Shown: positions 1 through 8,650 of the stretch, piece by piece | Position numbering within the stretch: position 1 is the stretch's first letter | Layout: every line of letters starts with the position of its first letter | Assembly (NCBI GenBank): GCA_900764925.1 | Contig: CAAFPW010000002.1 | Span: forward strand, 12,526-76,525 | DNA length: 64,000 bases | Reading direction: 5' to 3' | Source: Fusobacteriaceae bacterium | GTDB taxonomy: Bacteria; Fusobacteriota; Fusobacteriia; Fusobacteriales; Fusobacteriaceae | Notes under the pieces: generated by a model | The model's database searches: none | Seen by the model: only the letters and a program-made list of their open reading frames with translations | What the model was told of the DNA's origin: nothing | Made by a program: the position numbers and the translations under genes

Positions 1-641
1 TTTATATTAGCTGTTGGAAATCCCAATTGTCTTGCTAACTTTCTTCCATGAACTACCTCTCCAATTATCACAAAGTTATGTCCCAGATACTTATTTACCA
101 AGGCTATATCCTCATTCTCTACCTCTTTTCTAATGAAAGTGGAACTGATAAGTTTGTTGTCTAAATATACAGCTGGAATCTCATTGACAGCTATTCCTCT
201 AGCCTCTCCTAATCTTATTAAGTCCTTTGCCTTACATTTTCCTCCCACACCAAATGAGAAGTTAAATCCTACAAAAAGTTCTTTACTTCCAACTTTATTT
301 TGTAGAATATCTACAAACTCCTCTCCTGTTAAGTTTGCAAAGCTTTGAGAAAACTCTTGTAAAATCACACAATCCACTCCCAACTGTTCTAAAAGATATA
401 GTTTTTCCTCAATTGTGTTGATATTTCTAGGAGCTTTCTCCCTGTTTATAAGTTCCATAGGGTGACTTGAAAATGTAAATACAACTGATTGTCCCCCATT
501 TTTTTTGGCAGTTTCCACAGCTTTTTTTATAAGTTGTTGATGTCCATAGTGTACCCCATCAAAAGTCCCTATGGCCACATAACTATTTGCTAAACACTCA
601 TTAAAATCTATTATATCCTCTATTATTTTCATTCTGCTCAT
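1..641 (-). CDS. ribF: Bifunctional riboflavin kinase / FAD synthetase RibF (N-terminal part, cut by window edge)
   Basis: RibF makes FMN from riboflavin and FAD from FMN in the cytoplasm. The reading frame is open from 641 to the left edge (about 213 codons). The nucleotidyltransferase signature GTFDGVHYGHQ appears near residue 23, and the last visible residues (GRKLARQLGFPTANIK) are the beginning of the riboflavin kinase domain, so only the C-terminal kinase half is missing. The start chosen is the ATG at 641, preceded by GAGGAA at good spacing; an in-frame ATG at 632 is the alternative. It begins 2 bases after the whiA stop, so it is probably the third gene of polA-whiA-ribF. Identification is confident; the end lies outside the window. 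Confidence 0.93.
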   Translation of the reverse strand, partial: MSRMKIIEDIIDFNECLANSYVAIGTFDGVHYGHQQLIKKAVETAKKNGGQSVVFTFSSHPMELINREKAPRNINTIEEKLYLLEQLGVDCVILQEFSQSFANLTGEEFVDILQNKVGSKELFVGFNFSFGVGGKCKAKDLIRLGEARGIAVNEIPAVYLDNKLISSTFIRKEVENEDIALVNKYLGHNFVIIGEVVHGRKLARQLGFPTANI

Positions 642-643
642 AC

Positions 644-1546
644 TTATTCCTCAATTTCTTCTTTTATAAGATTGTTGTAAATCTCCTCTATTCTTCTAAA
701 TCTATTTCTTACCCCAGATTTTGAAATTCCTATAATTTCAGCAATCTCTTGAAGTGAACTCTCTGGATTTTTCAATCTCACATAAGCTATCTCTTCAAGC
801 ACAGGACTTAGAGAGTTAAGCCCCATCTCTTTATCTATATGTTTTATCATCTTTATCTGATTATTTCCTGTGTTGAGAGTTTTTGTCTCATTGGCTACTT
901 CCCAATTCATCTCTCTTATAGTTTTATTTTTTAAATCCTTTATCATTGTAGTCTCTTCATACTTAAAAAAGGATTGAATACTTCCTATCATTACCATTAT
1001 ATCCATTATATCCTCAGAGTTTCTGAGATATACCAAGGGTTTATTTCTCTTCATCGTCTTAAAAACCTTTTTACTCTTAGCAAAAAGTATGTTATAAAAC
1101 TTATCCGCTGTCTCTTCGTCATCCATAAAGAAATCTAAAGCATACTCTTTTTGTGGATCCTTTATATATCCACAAGATAAAAATATCCCCCTTATAAATC
1201 CCTTCAATATCTCTTCACTAGCTAAAATAAGATTTTCATCAAAGCTCTTTATCTGTTCAAGAAAATCTCTGTACCCCTTCTGTTTTGGAATAAGTATAAT
1301 ATATACATTGTGTTCTCCTAATCTCTTTGAGATTGAGTATTTTATCTCTATCTTTAAATTAGTTACCTCTTTTATAAAATTATACACCCTTTTAGCTAAA
1401 GATATATTTTCTAATCTCAACTCTACTCTATCTTCATAAAAAGCATTTTTACTGAAAAGAATAGCTGAAAGTTCAGCTCTCTTTTCAATATTTGTAACCA
1501 TCTCATTACTTAAAATTTCCTGTTTTACATTATAGGTATAAGACAT
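644..1546 (-). CDS. whiA: WhiA-family DNA-binding protein
   Basis: This 300-residue protein has the WhiA layout: an N-terminal domain related to LAGLIDADG homing endonucleases and a C-terminal helix-turn-helix around residues 255-290 (SSLQEIAEIIGISKSGVRNR). In actinobacteria WhiA is a transcription factor for sporulation and division; in Bacillus it influences division and chromosome segregation. Its target here is unknown. It lies between polA (16-base gap) and ribF (2-base gap), so it is probably co-transcribed. The start at 1546 has an AGGAGGGGAG ribosome site. WhiA is typical of Gram-positives, so its presence in an outer-membrane organism is notable but consistent with fusobacteria. Confidence 0.92.
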   Translation of the reverse strand: MSYTYNVKQEILSNEMVTNIEKRAELSAILFSKNAFYEDRVELRLENISLAKRVYNFIKEVTNLKIEIKYSISKRLGEHNVYIILIPKQKGYRDFLEQIKSFDENLILASEEILKGFIRGIFLSCGYIKDPQKEYALDFFMDDEETADKFYNILFAKSKKVFKTMKRNKPLVYLRNSEDIMDIMVMIGSIQSFFKYEETTMIKDLKNKTIREMNWEVANETKTLNTGNNQIKMIKHIDKEMGLNSLSPVLEEIAYVRLKNPESSLQEIAEIIGISKSGVRNRFRRIEEIYNNLIKEEIEE

Positions 1547-1562
1547 CTCCCCTCCTATATAG

Positions 1563-4280
1563 TTATTTTGTTTCTGCCCAATTCACTCCAATATTGGTAT
1601 TGATCTCCAATGGAACATCCTCAAACTTCACACTATTTCTCATTATATTTTCAATCTCTTCTCTATAAAGCTCTACCTTGTCTCTCTTTATCTCAAAAAT
1701 AAGTTCGTCATGTACTTGTAAAAGTAACTCCACTCCCTCTTTATCTTTCAAATATCTATATAACTCTATCATCACTTTTTTTATAATCTCTGCAGCTGTT
1801 CCTTGAATTACACTATTCACAGCCATTCTTTCAGCTTGGCTTTTAATATTTTTATTTTTTGAGTTTATTCCATCTATGAGTCTTCTTCTTCCAAAGAATG
1901 TCTCTGTATACCCATTCTTCTCTGTAAACTCAACTATCTCCTTTTCAAATCCCTTAACCTTAGGGTATTGATTAAAATATCTATCTATATACTCAGCTGC
2001 CTCTTTCTGATTTATTCCTAATTCTTTAGCAAGTCCAAAGGCTGTCTTTCCATAAATTATACTAAAGTTTATAGTTTTAGCTATGATTCTTTGCTCTCTT
2101 GAAACCTCTTCAGCATCTGAAAGTTCAAATATCTTTCTAGCTGTAAGGCTATGTAAGTCCATATTGTTTTTATAAGCTGCTCTCAGATTTTCATCTCCAG
2201 AGAGTTGAGCCAATACTCTAAGCTCTATTTGAGAGTAATCTATTCCCATCAAAACACTATCTCTATCAGCGATAAATCCCTGTCTGATCTTTATTCCCTC
2301 ATCTGTTTTTACAGGGATATTTTGTAAGTTTGGATCAGAAGATGAAAGTCTTCCAGTAGTAGTCCCAATCTGATTAAAGGTTGTGTGCACTCTATCATTC
2401 TCATCTCTAAGTTTTGGTATAGCATCCACATAGGTATTTTTTAATTTTGCAAGTTTTCTATATTCCAATATATGTTTAGCTATCTCTGCCCCATCAGCTT
2501 TTAATTTTTCTAACACTTCCTCATCTGTTGAAAGTCCTGTCTTAGTTTTCTTCACTGGTGGTAGATTAAGTTTAAAGAAAAGTACCTCTGCTAACTGTTT
2601 TGGAGAGTTGATATTAAACTCCTCTCCAGCATCAGAGTAGATATTTTTTTGTAACTCCTCTATTGAACTTGCCAACTCCTTCTCATATTTAGAAAAATAC
2701 TCTGGATCTATTTTTATTCCCTTTCTCTCCATAGATGATAAAATCTCTATAAGTGGCATCTCTATATCTTTCAACACTTTTGTGAGATTTCTATCCTCTA
2801 GCTCCTCTTTGATTATATCATAGCACTCTAAAATTCCCACTGTTCTCTGACATAGATATTTTCCATACTCCTCAGAAGATAGATTTTCTGGTTTCTCTTT
2901 TCCAAACTTGTCAGCATAACTCTCTAGCTCCACAGCTGTTAAACTCTCAATTGGAAGCTCTACATTCTCTTTAGTCTGAGAACTGATTAAGTGGTAAGCT
3001 ATCATTAAATCTAACTCACAATTCTTTACTTTCAAACCTCTATTCAGAAGATTTTTTAGGTTGTAAGTGATAATACTTCCCTTGTATCCATCAAAAAACT
3101 CCTGTATCTCATCACAACTTACATCACAGCTTTCCACAATAGGAGTTGGATCAAATAGAGATATGTTACCACCTATCTTACTTTCACATTTTTTTATAAA
3201 TGGGAAGTAGTAATCTCTATCATATGAACTAAAGGCTATTCCACACTCACTATAATACACACCTAAAAGTTTTACATCTTTCATTGTACTTTGAAACTCT
3301 TTCAGGCTCTTTGCTCCCTCTAAAAGTGTGAAACATCTCTCTGTACTTGTTCTTTTACTTACCTCTTTTGAACTCTCTACAACTTCTACTCCATTTTCAA
3401 GTCCCATTTTTTTAATTAAAGCTTTAAATTCTAAAACTTTAAAAAGCTCTAAAAGTTTTTTGTTATCCATATTGTAACTTAAATCTTCAGCTTTAAAATT
3501 CAAAGGAACATCTTGACAGATTATAGCTAACTCTCTACTCATAAAAGCTATCTCTCTATCCTCTTTTAAATTTGTAATAAGGGCTTTTCCCACTCCAGAT
3601 ATCTCTGTCAAAGAGTCAATATTCTCATATATTCCCTCTAGGTTTCCATATTTTTCTAACATTGGAATAGCCTTTTTAGGACCTATCTTTCTCACTCCCG
3701 GAATACCATCACTAGAATCCCCAATTAGTCCAAACAAATCTGGAATCATCTTAGAAGGAACACCTAGATACTCTATTACATCCTCATCTGTCCTTATTAT
3801 TTTAAATTTATCTCCACCCTCTCCTTTTCCAAGTAGAGCTATATTGATATTTTCATCTAAAATTTGAGCTAAGTCCTTATCCCCAGTGATGACATACACC
3901 TCTACCCCTTGAGAAGAGAGATTTTTAGCAAGGGTTCCCAATACATCATCAGCTTCATACCCCTCTATCTTAAATCTATTTATATTATAACAATCTAAAA
4001 GCTCCTCTATTCTTGGAATTTGTGCTATTAAATCCTCTGGTGCTGATTCCCTCTGAGCTTTATATTCACTATATATCTCACTTCTTTTTAGTGAAGCTCT
4101 CTTCACATCAAAAGCAGCTCCTATATAATCGGGAGCAAATTCTTTTATTATACTCATTAAAGTATTTACAAATCCATATACAGCTCCTGTTGGCTCTGTC
4201 TTTGTTCTAAAATTCATATTTGCAAAATACGCTCTATACATTATTGCACTTACATCTAAAAGTACAGCTCTTTTCTTCAT
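1563..4280 (-). CDS. polA: DNA polymerase I
   Basis: DNA polymerase I fills gaps and removes RNA primers. The N-terminal third is the 5'-3' exonuclease (DVSAIMYRAYF start, ITGDKDLAQ, GDSSDGIPG). The middle is a 3'-5' exonuclease-like fold without the expected DxE catalytic motif (VKLLGVYYSECGI where Exo I would lie), so proofreading is probably absent, as in Bacillus and Thermus Pol I. The C-terminal polymerase is intact: motif A DYSQIELRVLAQLSGDE, motif B with YGKTAFGLAKELGI, motif C QVHDELIFEI. I chose ATG 4280, which follows GGGAGG by six bases and gives 905 residues; a longer start at 4304 would place the ribosome site inside the gene. It is first in polA-whiA-ribF and divergent from ssb. 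Confidence 0.97.
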   Translation of the reverse strand: MKKRAVLLDVSAIMYRAYFANMNFRTKTEPTGAVYGFVNTLMSIIKEFAPDYIGAAFDVKRASLKRSEIYSEYKAQRESAPEDLIAQIPRIEELLDCYNINRFKIEGYEADDVLGTLAKNLSSQGVEVYVITGDKDLAQILDENINIALLGKGEGGDKFKIIRTDEDVIEYLGVPSKMIPDLFGLIGDSSDGIPGVRKIGPKKAIPMLEKYGNLEGIYENIDSLTEISGVGKALITNLKEDREIAFMSRELAIICQDVPLNFKAEDLSYNMDNKKLLELFKVLEFKALIKKMGLENGVEVVESSKEVSKRTSTERCFTLLEGAKSLKEFQSTMKDVKLLGVYYSECGIAFSSYDRDYYFPFIKKCESKIGGNISLFDPTPIVESCDVSCDEIQEFFDGYKGSIITYNLKNLLNRGLKVKNCELDLMIAYHLISSQTKENVELPIESLTAVELESYADKFGKEKPENLSSEEYGKYLCQRTVGILECYDIIKEELEDRNLTKVLKDIEMPLIEILSSMERKGIKIDPEYFSKYEKELASSIEELQKNIYSDAGEEFNINSPKQLAEVLFFKLNLPPVKKTKTGLSTDEEVLEKLKADGAEIAKHILEYRKLAKLKNTYVDAIPKLRDENDRVHTTFNQIGTTTGRLSSSDPNLQNIPVKTDEGIKIRQGFIADRDSVLMGIDYSQIELRVLAQLSGDENLRAAYKNNMDLHSLTARKIFELSDAEEVSREQRIIAKTINFSIIYGKTAFGLAKELGINQKEAAEYIDRYFNQYPKVKGFEKEIVEFTEKNGYTETFFGRRRLIDGINSKNKNIKSQAERMAVNSVIQGTAAEIIKKVMIELYRYLKDKEGVELLLQVHDELIFEIKRDKVELYREEIENIMRNSVKFEDVPLEINTNIGVNWAETK

Positions 4281-4315
4281 AAATTTCCTCCCTACACTAT
4301 TCATTTTACTGTATT

Positions 4316-4321
4316 ATTATA
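4316..4321 (-). promoter_or_regulatory. Extended -10 promoter of polA
   Basis: On the minus strand the sequence reads TGATATAAT, a perfect TATAAT with an upstream TG (extended -10), 36 bases before the polA start. No good -35 is visible at 16-18 bases. It fits the divergent arrangement with ssb. Confidence 0.5.
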
Positions 4322-4365
4322 TCATAAATACTATTATTTTGCTCTAATATTTTTACCAAAATAGT

Positions 4366-4394
4366 GTGACTTAATTTGAATTTTATGTTATAAT
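4366..4394 (+). promoter_or_regulatory. Promoter of ssb
   Basis: GTGACT at 4366-4371 and TATAAT at 4389-4394 are separated by 17 bases. The -10 is of the extended type (TGTTATAAT). It lies 34 bases before the ssb start and its GGGAGG ribosome site. Confidence 0.55.
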
Positions 4395-4428
4395 TGGTTA
4401 AAGGCAAAATTAATGGGAGGTAAAGAGT

Positions 4429-4845
4429 ATGAATATTGTTGTTCTAGTTGGAAGATTAACAAGAGACCCAGAATTAAAATTTGGACAAAGTGGAAAAGCT
4501 TATTCAAGATTTTCTTTAGCTGTGGATAGACCTTTTGCTAAAGGAGAGGCTGATTTTATAAACTGTGTTGCTTTTGGAAAAACTGCTGAACTTATAGGAG
4601 AATACCTAAGAAAAGGAAGAAAAGTTGGAGTTAATGGTAGACTTCAAATGAATAGATTTGAGATGAATGGAGAGAAGAGAACATCTTATGATGTCTTAGT
4701 AGAGAGTGTAGAGTTCTTAGAAGCTAAAGGTGCTAGTGACTCTATGGGTGGATATGAGCCTGAATACTCTGCTCCAGCTCCTAAATCTGCTCCTAAAGAG
4801 GTAGAAGAGATTCCTTACGAAGATGATGATGAATTTCCATTCTAA
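4429..4845 (+). CDS. ssb: Single-stranded DNA-binding protein
   Basis: SSB coats single-stranded DNA in replication, repair and recombination. The 138-residue product has an OB-fold over about residues 1-105 (MNIVVLVGRLTRDPELKF start, FINCVAFGKTAELIGEYLRKG), a short proline-rich linker, and the acidic C-terminal tip DDDEFPF, which binds partner proteins such as RecJ, RecQ and PriA. Length and tip are normal for a bacterial SSB. GGGAGG precedes the ATG. It is single-gene, with its own extended -10 promoter and a strong terminator just downstream. It is not next to rpsF or rpsR, where ssb often lies. Confidence 0.97.
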   Translation: MNIVVLVGRLTRDPELKFGQSGKAYSRFSLAVDRPFAKGEADFINCVAFGKTAELIGEYLRKGRKVGVNGRLQMNRFEMNGEKRTSYDVLVESVEFLEAKGASDSMGGYEPEYSAPAPKSAPKEVEEIPYEDDDEFPF

Positions 4846-4852
4846 TTAAAAT

Positions 4853-4900
4853 AAAAAATAGTATAAGCAATGAATAAATTCTTGTTTATACTATTTTTTT
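4853..4900. terminator. Bidirectional terminator between ssb and the HAD gene
   Basis: A 14-bp inverted repeat (4853-4866 with 4886-4899, core ATAGTATAA / TTATACTAT) is flanked by A and T tracts, so it can end ssb on the plus strand and the convergent long operon on the minus strand. Confidence 0.85.
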
Positions 4901-4909
4901 TATTACTTA

Positions 4910-5569
4910 TCAATTTATTAAATTTAATAATTCTGATAGAGAGTATACCATAGCATATGGCTTTTCATTTTCTCTTCCTTTTAATAATCTGTTTCTATTG
5001 ATCCATATTTTATTCCATCCCATTTTAGTTGCTGGAACAATATCCCACCAATATCCTTTTGCAATATGATAATGTTCTTTAGCTTTAAGATTAAATTTTT
5101 CCTCTGCTATTTTGAAAAATTTTAAGTTTGGTTTATAACATCTAGTATCTTCTGCTACTAAAATATCATCAAAAATATTTTCTAACTTTTCTAAATGCCA
5201 CTTCATAATTTCTTTAGTACTATTAGATAAAATAATAAGTTTATATCCATTATCTTTTAATTTATGAAGAACCTCCATTACATCTGGAAATGGTAAAAAA
5301 TTTTTATGTATTTCTATAATTTCATTGTATCTTAATGTAAAAATATCTGTATTTAATTCTAAATTACAATATGTTAAAATTTCAAAAAGTAACTTATCAT
5401 AAGTTATAAATTCCTCTCCATACATTAATCTATCTTCATAACTAGAAAAAATCTCAATAGCTTTCTCTTTTGATAAGTTATGATTTTCAGCAATATTACC
5501 TATAAAATTATAAAGAGAACTTGTATCTAATAGTGTTCCATAACAATCAAATGTTATTATTTTTTCCAT
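4910..5569 (-). CDS. HAD-superfamily hydrolase, haloacid dehalogenase-like
   Basis: The 219-residue product has the HAD fold: nucleophile Asp8 in FDCYGTLLD, a Ser/Asn motif (LIILSNST), a lysine in DTRCYKPN, and a final acid in GYWWDIVPA. The residue two after the nucleophile is Tyr instead of Asp, giving the DxYGT pattern of the L-2-haloacid dehalogenase branch rather than classical HAD phosphatases. The substrate cannot be read from sequence. It starts only 20 bases after the 93-residue gene upstream with a good AAGGAGG site, so it is probably the last gene of the 18.1-to-4.9 kb operon. By eye its codon use is more AT-rich than that of the preceding genes, so it may be a later addition. Confidence 0.85.
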   Translation of the reverse strand: MEKIITFDCYGTLLDTSSLYNFIGNIAENHNLSKEKAIEIFSSYEDRLMYGEEFITYDKLLFEILTYCNLELNTDIFTLRYNEIIEIHKNFLPFPDVMEVLHKLKDNGYKLIILSNSTKEIMKWHLEKLENIFDDILVAEDTRCYKPNLKFFKIAEEKFNLKAKEHYHIAKGYWWDIVPATKMGWNKIWINRNRLLKGRENEKPYAMVYSLSELLNLIN

Positions 5570-5589
5570 TAATACCTCCTTAAAAACTT

Positions 5590-5871
5590 TTATAAATATA
5601 TTTTCTTAGCTACTCTAATATAAAACTCAAATTGAGAAAAAATCTTACTCAACTCACTAATATCTCCATCAAAACTACTGATCCTTCTATTCAATCCATC
5701 TCTCAATCTTTTAGAAAGCTCCTCTCCTTTTTTAGCTCCAGCTTTTTCACAGAGTTTTGAAAATTGATCCAATCTCTCTAACAAAGAAGGTTGTACACTA
5801 TGAAATCCACTTAAAAAGATATCGTAAATTATCTCCTCTCCATCTTCAATTACCTTTTCAATCAGTTTCAT
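5590..5871 (-). CDS. Small hypothetical protein at the end of the MoxR/VWA/SWIM operon
   Basis: I do not recognise this 93-residue protein. It looks soluble and helical, with many Lys, Glu and Arg residues, no signal peptide, no membrane segment and only one Cys. Its ATG overlaps the stop of the SWIM-finger gene by four bases (ATGA), which implies translational coupling and argues that it is a real part of the system. The segment SGFHSVQPSLLERLDQFSKLCEKAG might be a short interaction helix. Function is unknown; existence is well supported by the overlap, the ribosome site (GGAGGGAGA) and the compact packing. Confidence 0.75.
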   Translation of the reverse strand: MKLIEKVIEDGEEIIYDIFLSGFHSVQPSLLERLDQFSKLCEKAGAKKGEELSKRLRDGLNRRISSFDGDISELSKIFSQFEFYIRVAKKIYL

Positions 5872-7562
5872 CTTCTCCCTCCTTTAAACATAATATTATT
5901 GATGGAATCATTCATTATACAAGAGAGAAATCTTCCATGTAACTCTCCCTTTTTCTCACTTATACTTCCTAAAATATACTCTATCCCTTTTCCTCTATTT
6001 TTTTCTAAATATTTTATTCCATTTTCAGTAACTCTATTGTATTCCAAGTAAAAATTTATCACTCGTCCCTCACTATCAAAGACTCTCATCTTCAACTTTT
6101 GTTCAATTTTATCATACTCCAACTCCTCTATTTTATTCACTTTGACTAAGTTTATTCCAGAGATAGATGAGTATGGAGAGAAATAATCAAACTTGTTCTG
6201 TCTAATCTTACTCTGTATGATGGAGTAATCATCTATTACTATATTTTTTAAATTCTCTAAACTAGTAGCTCCTTTAATATATGAAATAGTATTTTTACTA
6301 GAGGAAAGTTTTTCTAAAGAGAGCTTGGCATCTTTTAGTACAAATTTAGAAGTTGAAACCTTTTCAAAGGAAAGTTCATCACTCCAGATAACTCCCATCC
6401 TATATAGTTGATCTATATCTCCATTTGGACGCAGTGTACTCATTGATATAATTTTCTTTATATCTTCACAATAAAAATACGAGGTAATTAAATTCTCTCC
6501 TCTCTTAGTTAAAAAAGCACTAGCTCCCAATCCAAAAATAGTTATCTTACTTAGATTGAATTTATCCTCCTGCTTCTCTCCTATGAGTATATTTTTTATC
6601 TCTCTTTTTTCTACTACTTGTAGAGAGTTTAATCTATTGTAGAGAGTACAGATAGTGTGTAACATTCTTTTATGTGAAAAGGAGATATTTTTATTTATAT
6701 AGTAACCTATCTCAGTAGCTAGAGATTTTAACTCATCAGCTACAGCAAAAAATTTCATTCCATAAGCTTGAATATAAAATTTTTCTAATCTATCAATCTC
6801 ACTTCCTATAAGTCCAGATATTCCCCTGTCTAAAATACTCTCTAGACAGTTCTGAACAATTTTAAAAAACTCTCTCTCCCTCTCTCCAATTTTTATAGTT
6901 ACACTCTCTAAATCTTTCTCACTTATTTTTCCCTCTCTCATCATATAACTTACAAGGGCATAAGCTCTATGCTCACAAAATTTTTTCTCCTTACAGGAGC
7001 AGATAGAGTTTTCAATGGATCTCTCCTTAGGAAAATATACTTTTATATTTTGAGTGGGTAAGATAACTGTAAGCATATCTCCATACTGCAAATCTGCCTC
7101 ATCTCTTATAGATATAGAGTTTATTAGTGAGTTATACTGTTTTTTTCCCAACATCTCTAAAAGTTTTTCTGAAGTAAGTTCCTTTAACTCTTTGTACTCC
7201 TCATTGTTCTCTATACCCTCAACTTCACTCTCTACACTATCTTCACTTTTAGCTTCAGAATTATTTTCATAATACTCCTTAAGATAGAGCAATCCCATTA
7301 TCCTATGCTTACACATTGTAGTAGAGGGACAGGAACAGGTACTATTTTGTATATTTATATTCAGTTCTACATCACAACCATCTACCTTTACACCGATTAC
7401 TCCCTCAGCTACAACAGTTAGACTTATACTATCTCTTACCTTTTCTAAATCCTTTAACGATCTTTTATATATTCCCTTATTGGAAATACTTATGATAAAC
7501 TCCTCTGTTACCATTGGAAGAAAGGTTTTTATCTCCTTTATAATACTATCTTTGCTATCCAT
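5868..7562 (-). CDS. Protein with two SWIM zinc fingers (YehQ-like)
   Basis: This 564-residue protein has two SWIM-type zinc fingers (CxCx5CxH): C76-x-C78, C84-x-H86 (CSCPSTTMCKH) and C188-x-C190, C196-x-H198 (CSCKEKKFCEH). SWIM fingers bind DNA or proteins. The rest is helical with no motif I recognise. Its start overlaps the VWA gene by 25 bases, with AAAGGAG eight bases before the ATG. From memory, E. coli YehQ, a SWIM protein, lies at the same place in a MoxR-VWA cluster, so this is probably its counterpart. The role is unknown; recruiting a nucleic acid or protein substrate to the ATPase/VWA pair is a guess. Confidence 0.85.
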   Translation of the reverse strand: MDSKDSIIKEIKTFLPMVTEEFIISISNKGIYKRSLKDLEKVRDSISLTVVAEGVIGVKVDGCDVELNINIQNSTCSCPSTTMCKHRIMGLLYLKEYYENNSEAKSEDSVESEVEGIENNEEYKELKELTSEKLLEMLGKKQYNSLINSISIRDEADLQYGDMLTVILPTQNIKVYFPKERSIENSICSCKEKKFCEHRAYALVSYMMREGKISEKDLESVTIKIGEREREFFKIVQNCLESILDRGISGLIGSEIDRLEKFYIQAYGMKFFAVADELKSLATEIGYYINKNISFSHKRMLHTICTLYNRLNSLQVVEKREIKNILIGEKQEDKFNLSKITIFGLGASAFLTKRGENLITSYFYCEDIKKIISMSTLRPNGDIDQLYRMGVIWSDELSFEKVSTSKFVLKDAKLSLEKLSSSKNTISYIKGATSLENLKNIVIDDYSIIQSKIRQNKFDYFSPYSSISGINLVKVNKIEELEYDKIEQKLKMRVFDSEGRVINFYLEYNRVTENGIKYLEKNRGKGIEYILGSISEKKGELHGRFLSCIMNDSINNIMFKGGRR

Positions 7563-8650
7563 TTTGCCAACTCCTTTGGTGTAAGTGCTGCAACTTCAGC
7601 TCCCAAATCTGCCATTTTTTGTGCTGCTCCCCTATCATAACTTCCACTACTTATCTCATAATCCAAAGCTGGCAATACAAACATCTTAGCTCCGCTTTCA
7701 ACTATATCAAAAACTCTTTTATACATCTGTCTATAATCATACCCATCGTATAGATCACTTACTAAAATAACTATCGTCTTATTAGGTTGAGTAATTAAAG
7801 TAGTTACATAGTCCAGAGCCTTAGAGATATCTGTACCTCCACCTAGTTGTACAGAAAGTAGAGTCTCCACTGGATCAGACACACGTTCAGACAGATCAAC
7901 TATCCTTGTATCAAAAGTTATAAGTTTTGTCTCTATGCTTCCCAAACTTGAAAAAATACCAGCCATAACAGCACTGTATATAACAGAGTTCAGCATACTT
8001 CCGCTCTGATCCACAGCTATAATTATATGGTACTCATTTCTCCTCTTTACCCTTGAAGAAAAATAGAACTGAGAGGGTACAATGACTCCTCTTTTACTAT
8101 CATAATTTTTTAGATTTCTCCTGATTGTCTTTTTAAAATCAAAATTTTTAAAGCTCTTCAATGGACTGCTCTTATAGGGATTCTTCTTTCCAGAAAAAGC
8201 TTCTACTATCTCACTTCTCAATTTTTCCTCTATCTGAGCTACTACCTCAGCTATAATCTGCCTAGCTGTATTCAGTACTTGTGGACTCATCATTCCCTTA
8301 AAAGTAAGTATATTTTTAAGAAGTTCCATATCTGGTTGCATAGATTTTAAAATCTTTTCATCAGTTAATAGTTCTGTGAGCTTATATTTACTTATTGCCT
8401 GTTTTTGCATAACTTCCACACTCTCCTGTGGAAAAAATTTTCTTACTTTGCTTATCCATTGAGGTACAGTTAGATTTGATTCTCCTCTACCTCCCTCTTT
8501 ACGAATTCCCTGCTCCTCTGTATATTCTCTTGAATAGAGAAATGAGAGAGTCTTGTCTATCTCTATCCCCTCTTGAGATAACTCCATCTTATTTTGAGCA
8601 AACTCACCAAGTATAAGTCGCCATCTATTTAACATCTCCTTATCACTCAT
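7538..8650 (-). CDS. VWA-domain protein, partner of the MoxR ATPase (YehP-like)
   Basis: A 370-residue protein with a C-terminal von Willebrand A domain from about residue 207. The metal-binding MIDAS site is complete: DQSGS at 214-218, Thr273 in GGGTDIS, and Asp299 in VSDLYDG. The N-terminal 200 residues are helical. VWA proteins of this type work with MoxR AAA+ ATPases, typically as a complex that inserts cofactors or remodels proteins. The start at 8650 overlaps the DUF5682 gene by eight bases and the end overlaps the SWIM gene by 25, so the three are tightly coupled. No signal peptide or membrane segment is present, so it acts in the cytoplasm. Confidence 0.92.
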   Translation of the reverse strand: MSDKEMLNRWRLILGEFAQNKMELSQEGIEIDKTLSFLYSREYTEEQGIRKEGGRGESNLTVPQWISKVRKFFPQESVEVMQKQAISKYKLTELLTDEKILKSMQPDMELLKNILTFKGMMSPQVLNTARQIIAEVVAQIEEKLRSEIVEAFSGKKNPYKSSPLKSFKNFDFKKTIRRNLKNYDSKRGVIVPSQFYFSSRVKRRNEYHIIIAVDQSGSMLNSVIYSAVMAGIFSSLGSIETKLITFDTRIVDLSERVSDPVETLLSVQLGGGTDISKALDYVTTLITQPNKTIVILVSDLYDGYDYRQMYKRVFDIVESGAKMFVLPALDYEISSGSYDRGAAQKMADLGAEVAALTPKELAKWIAKIVL

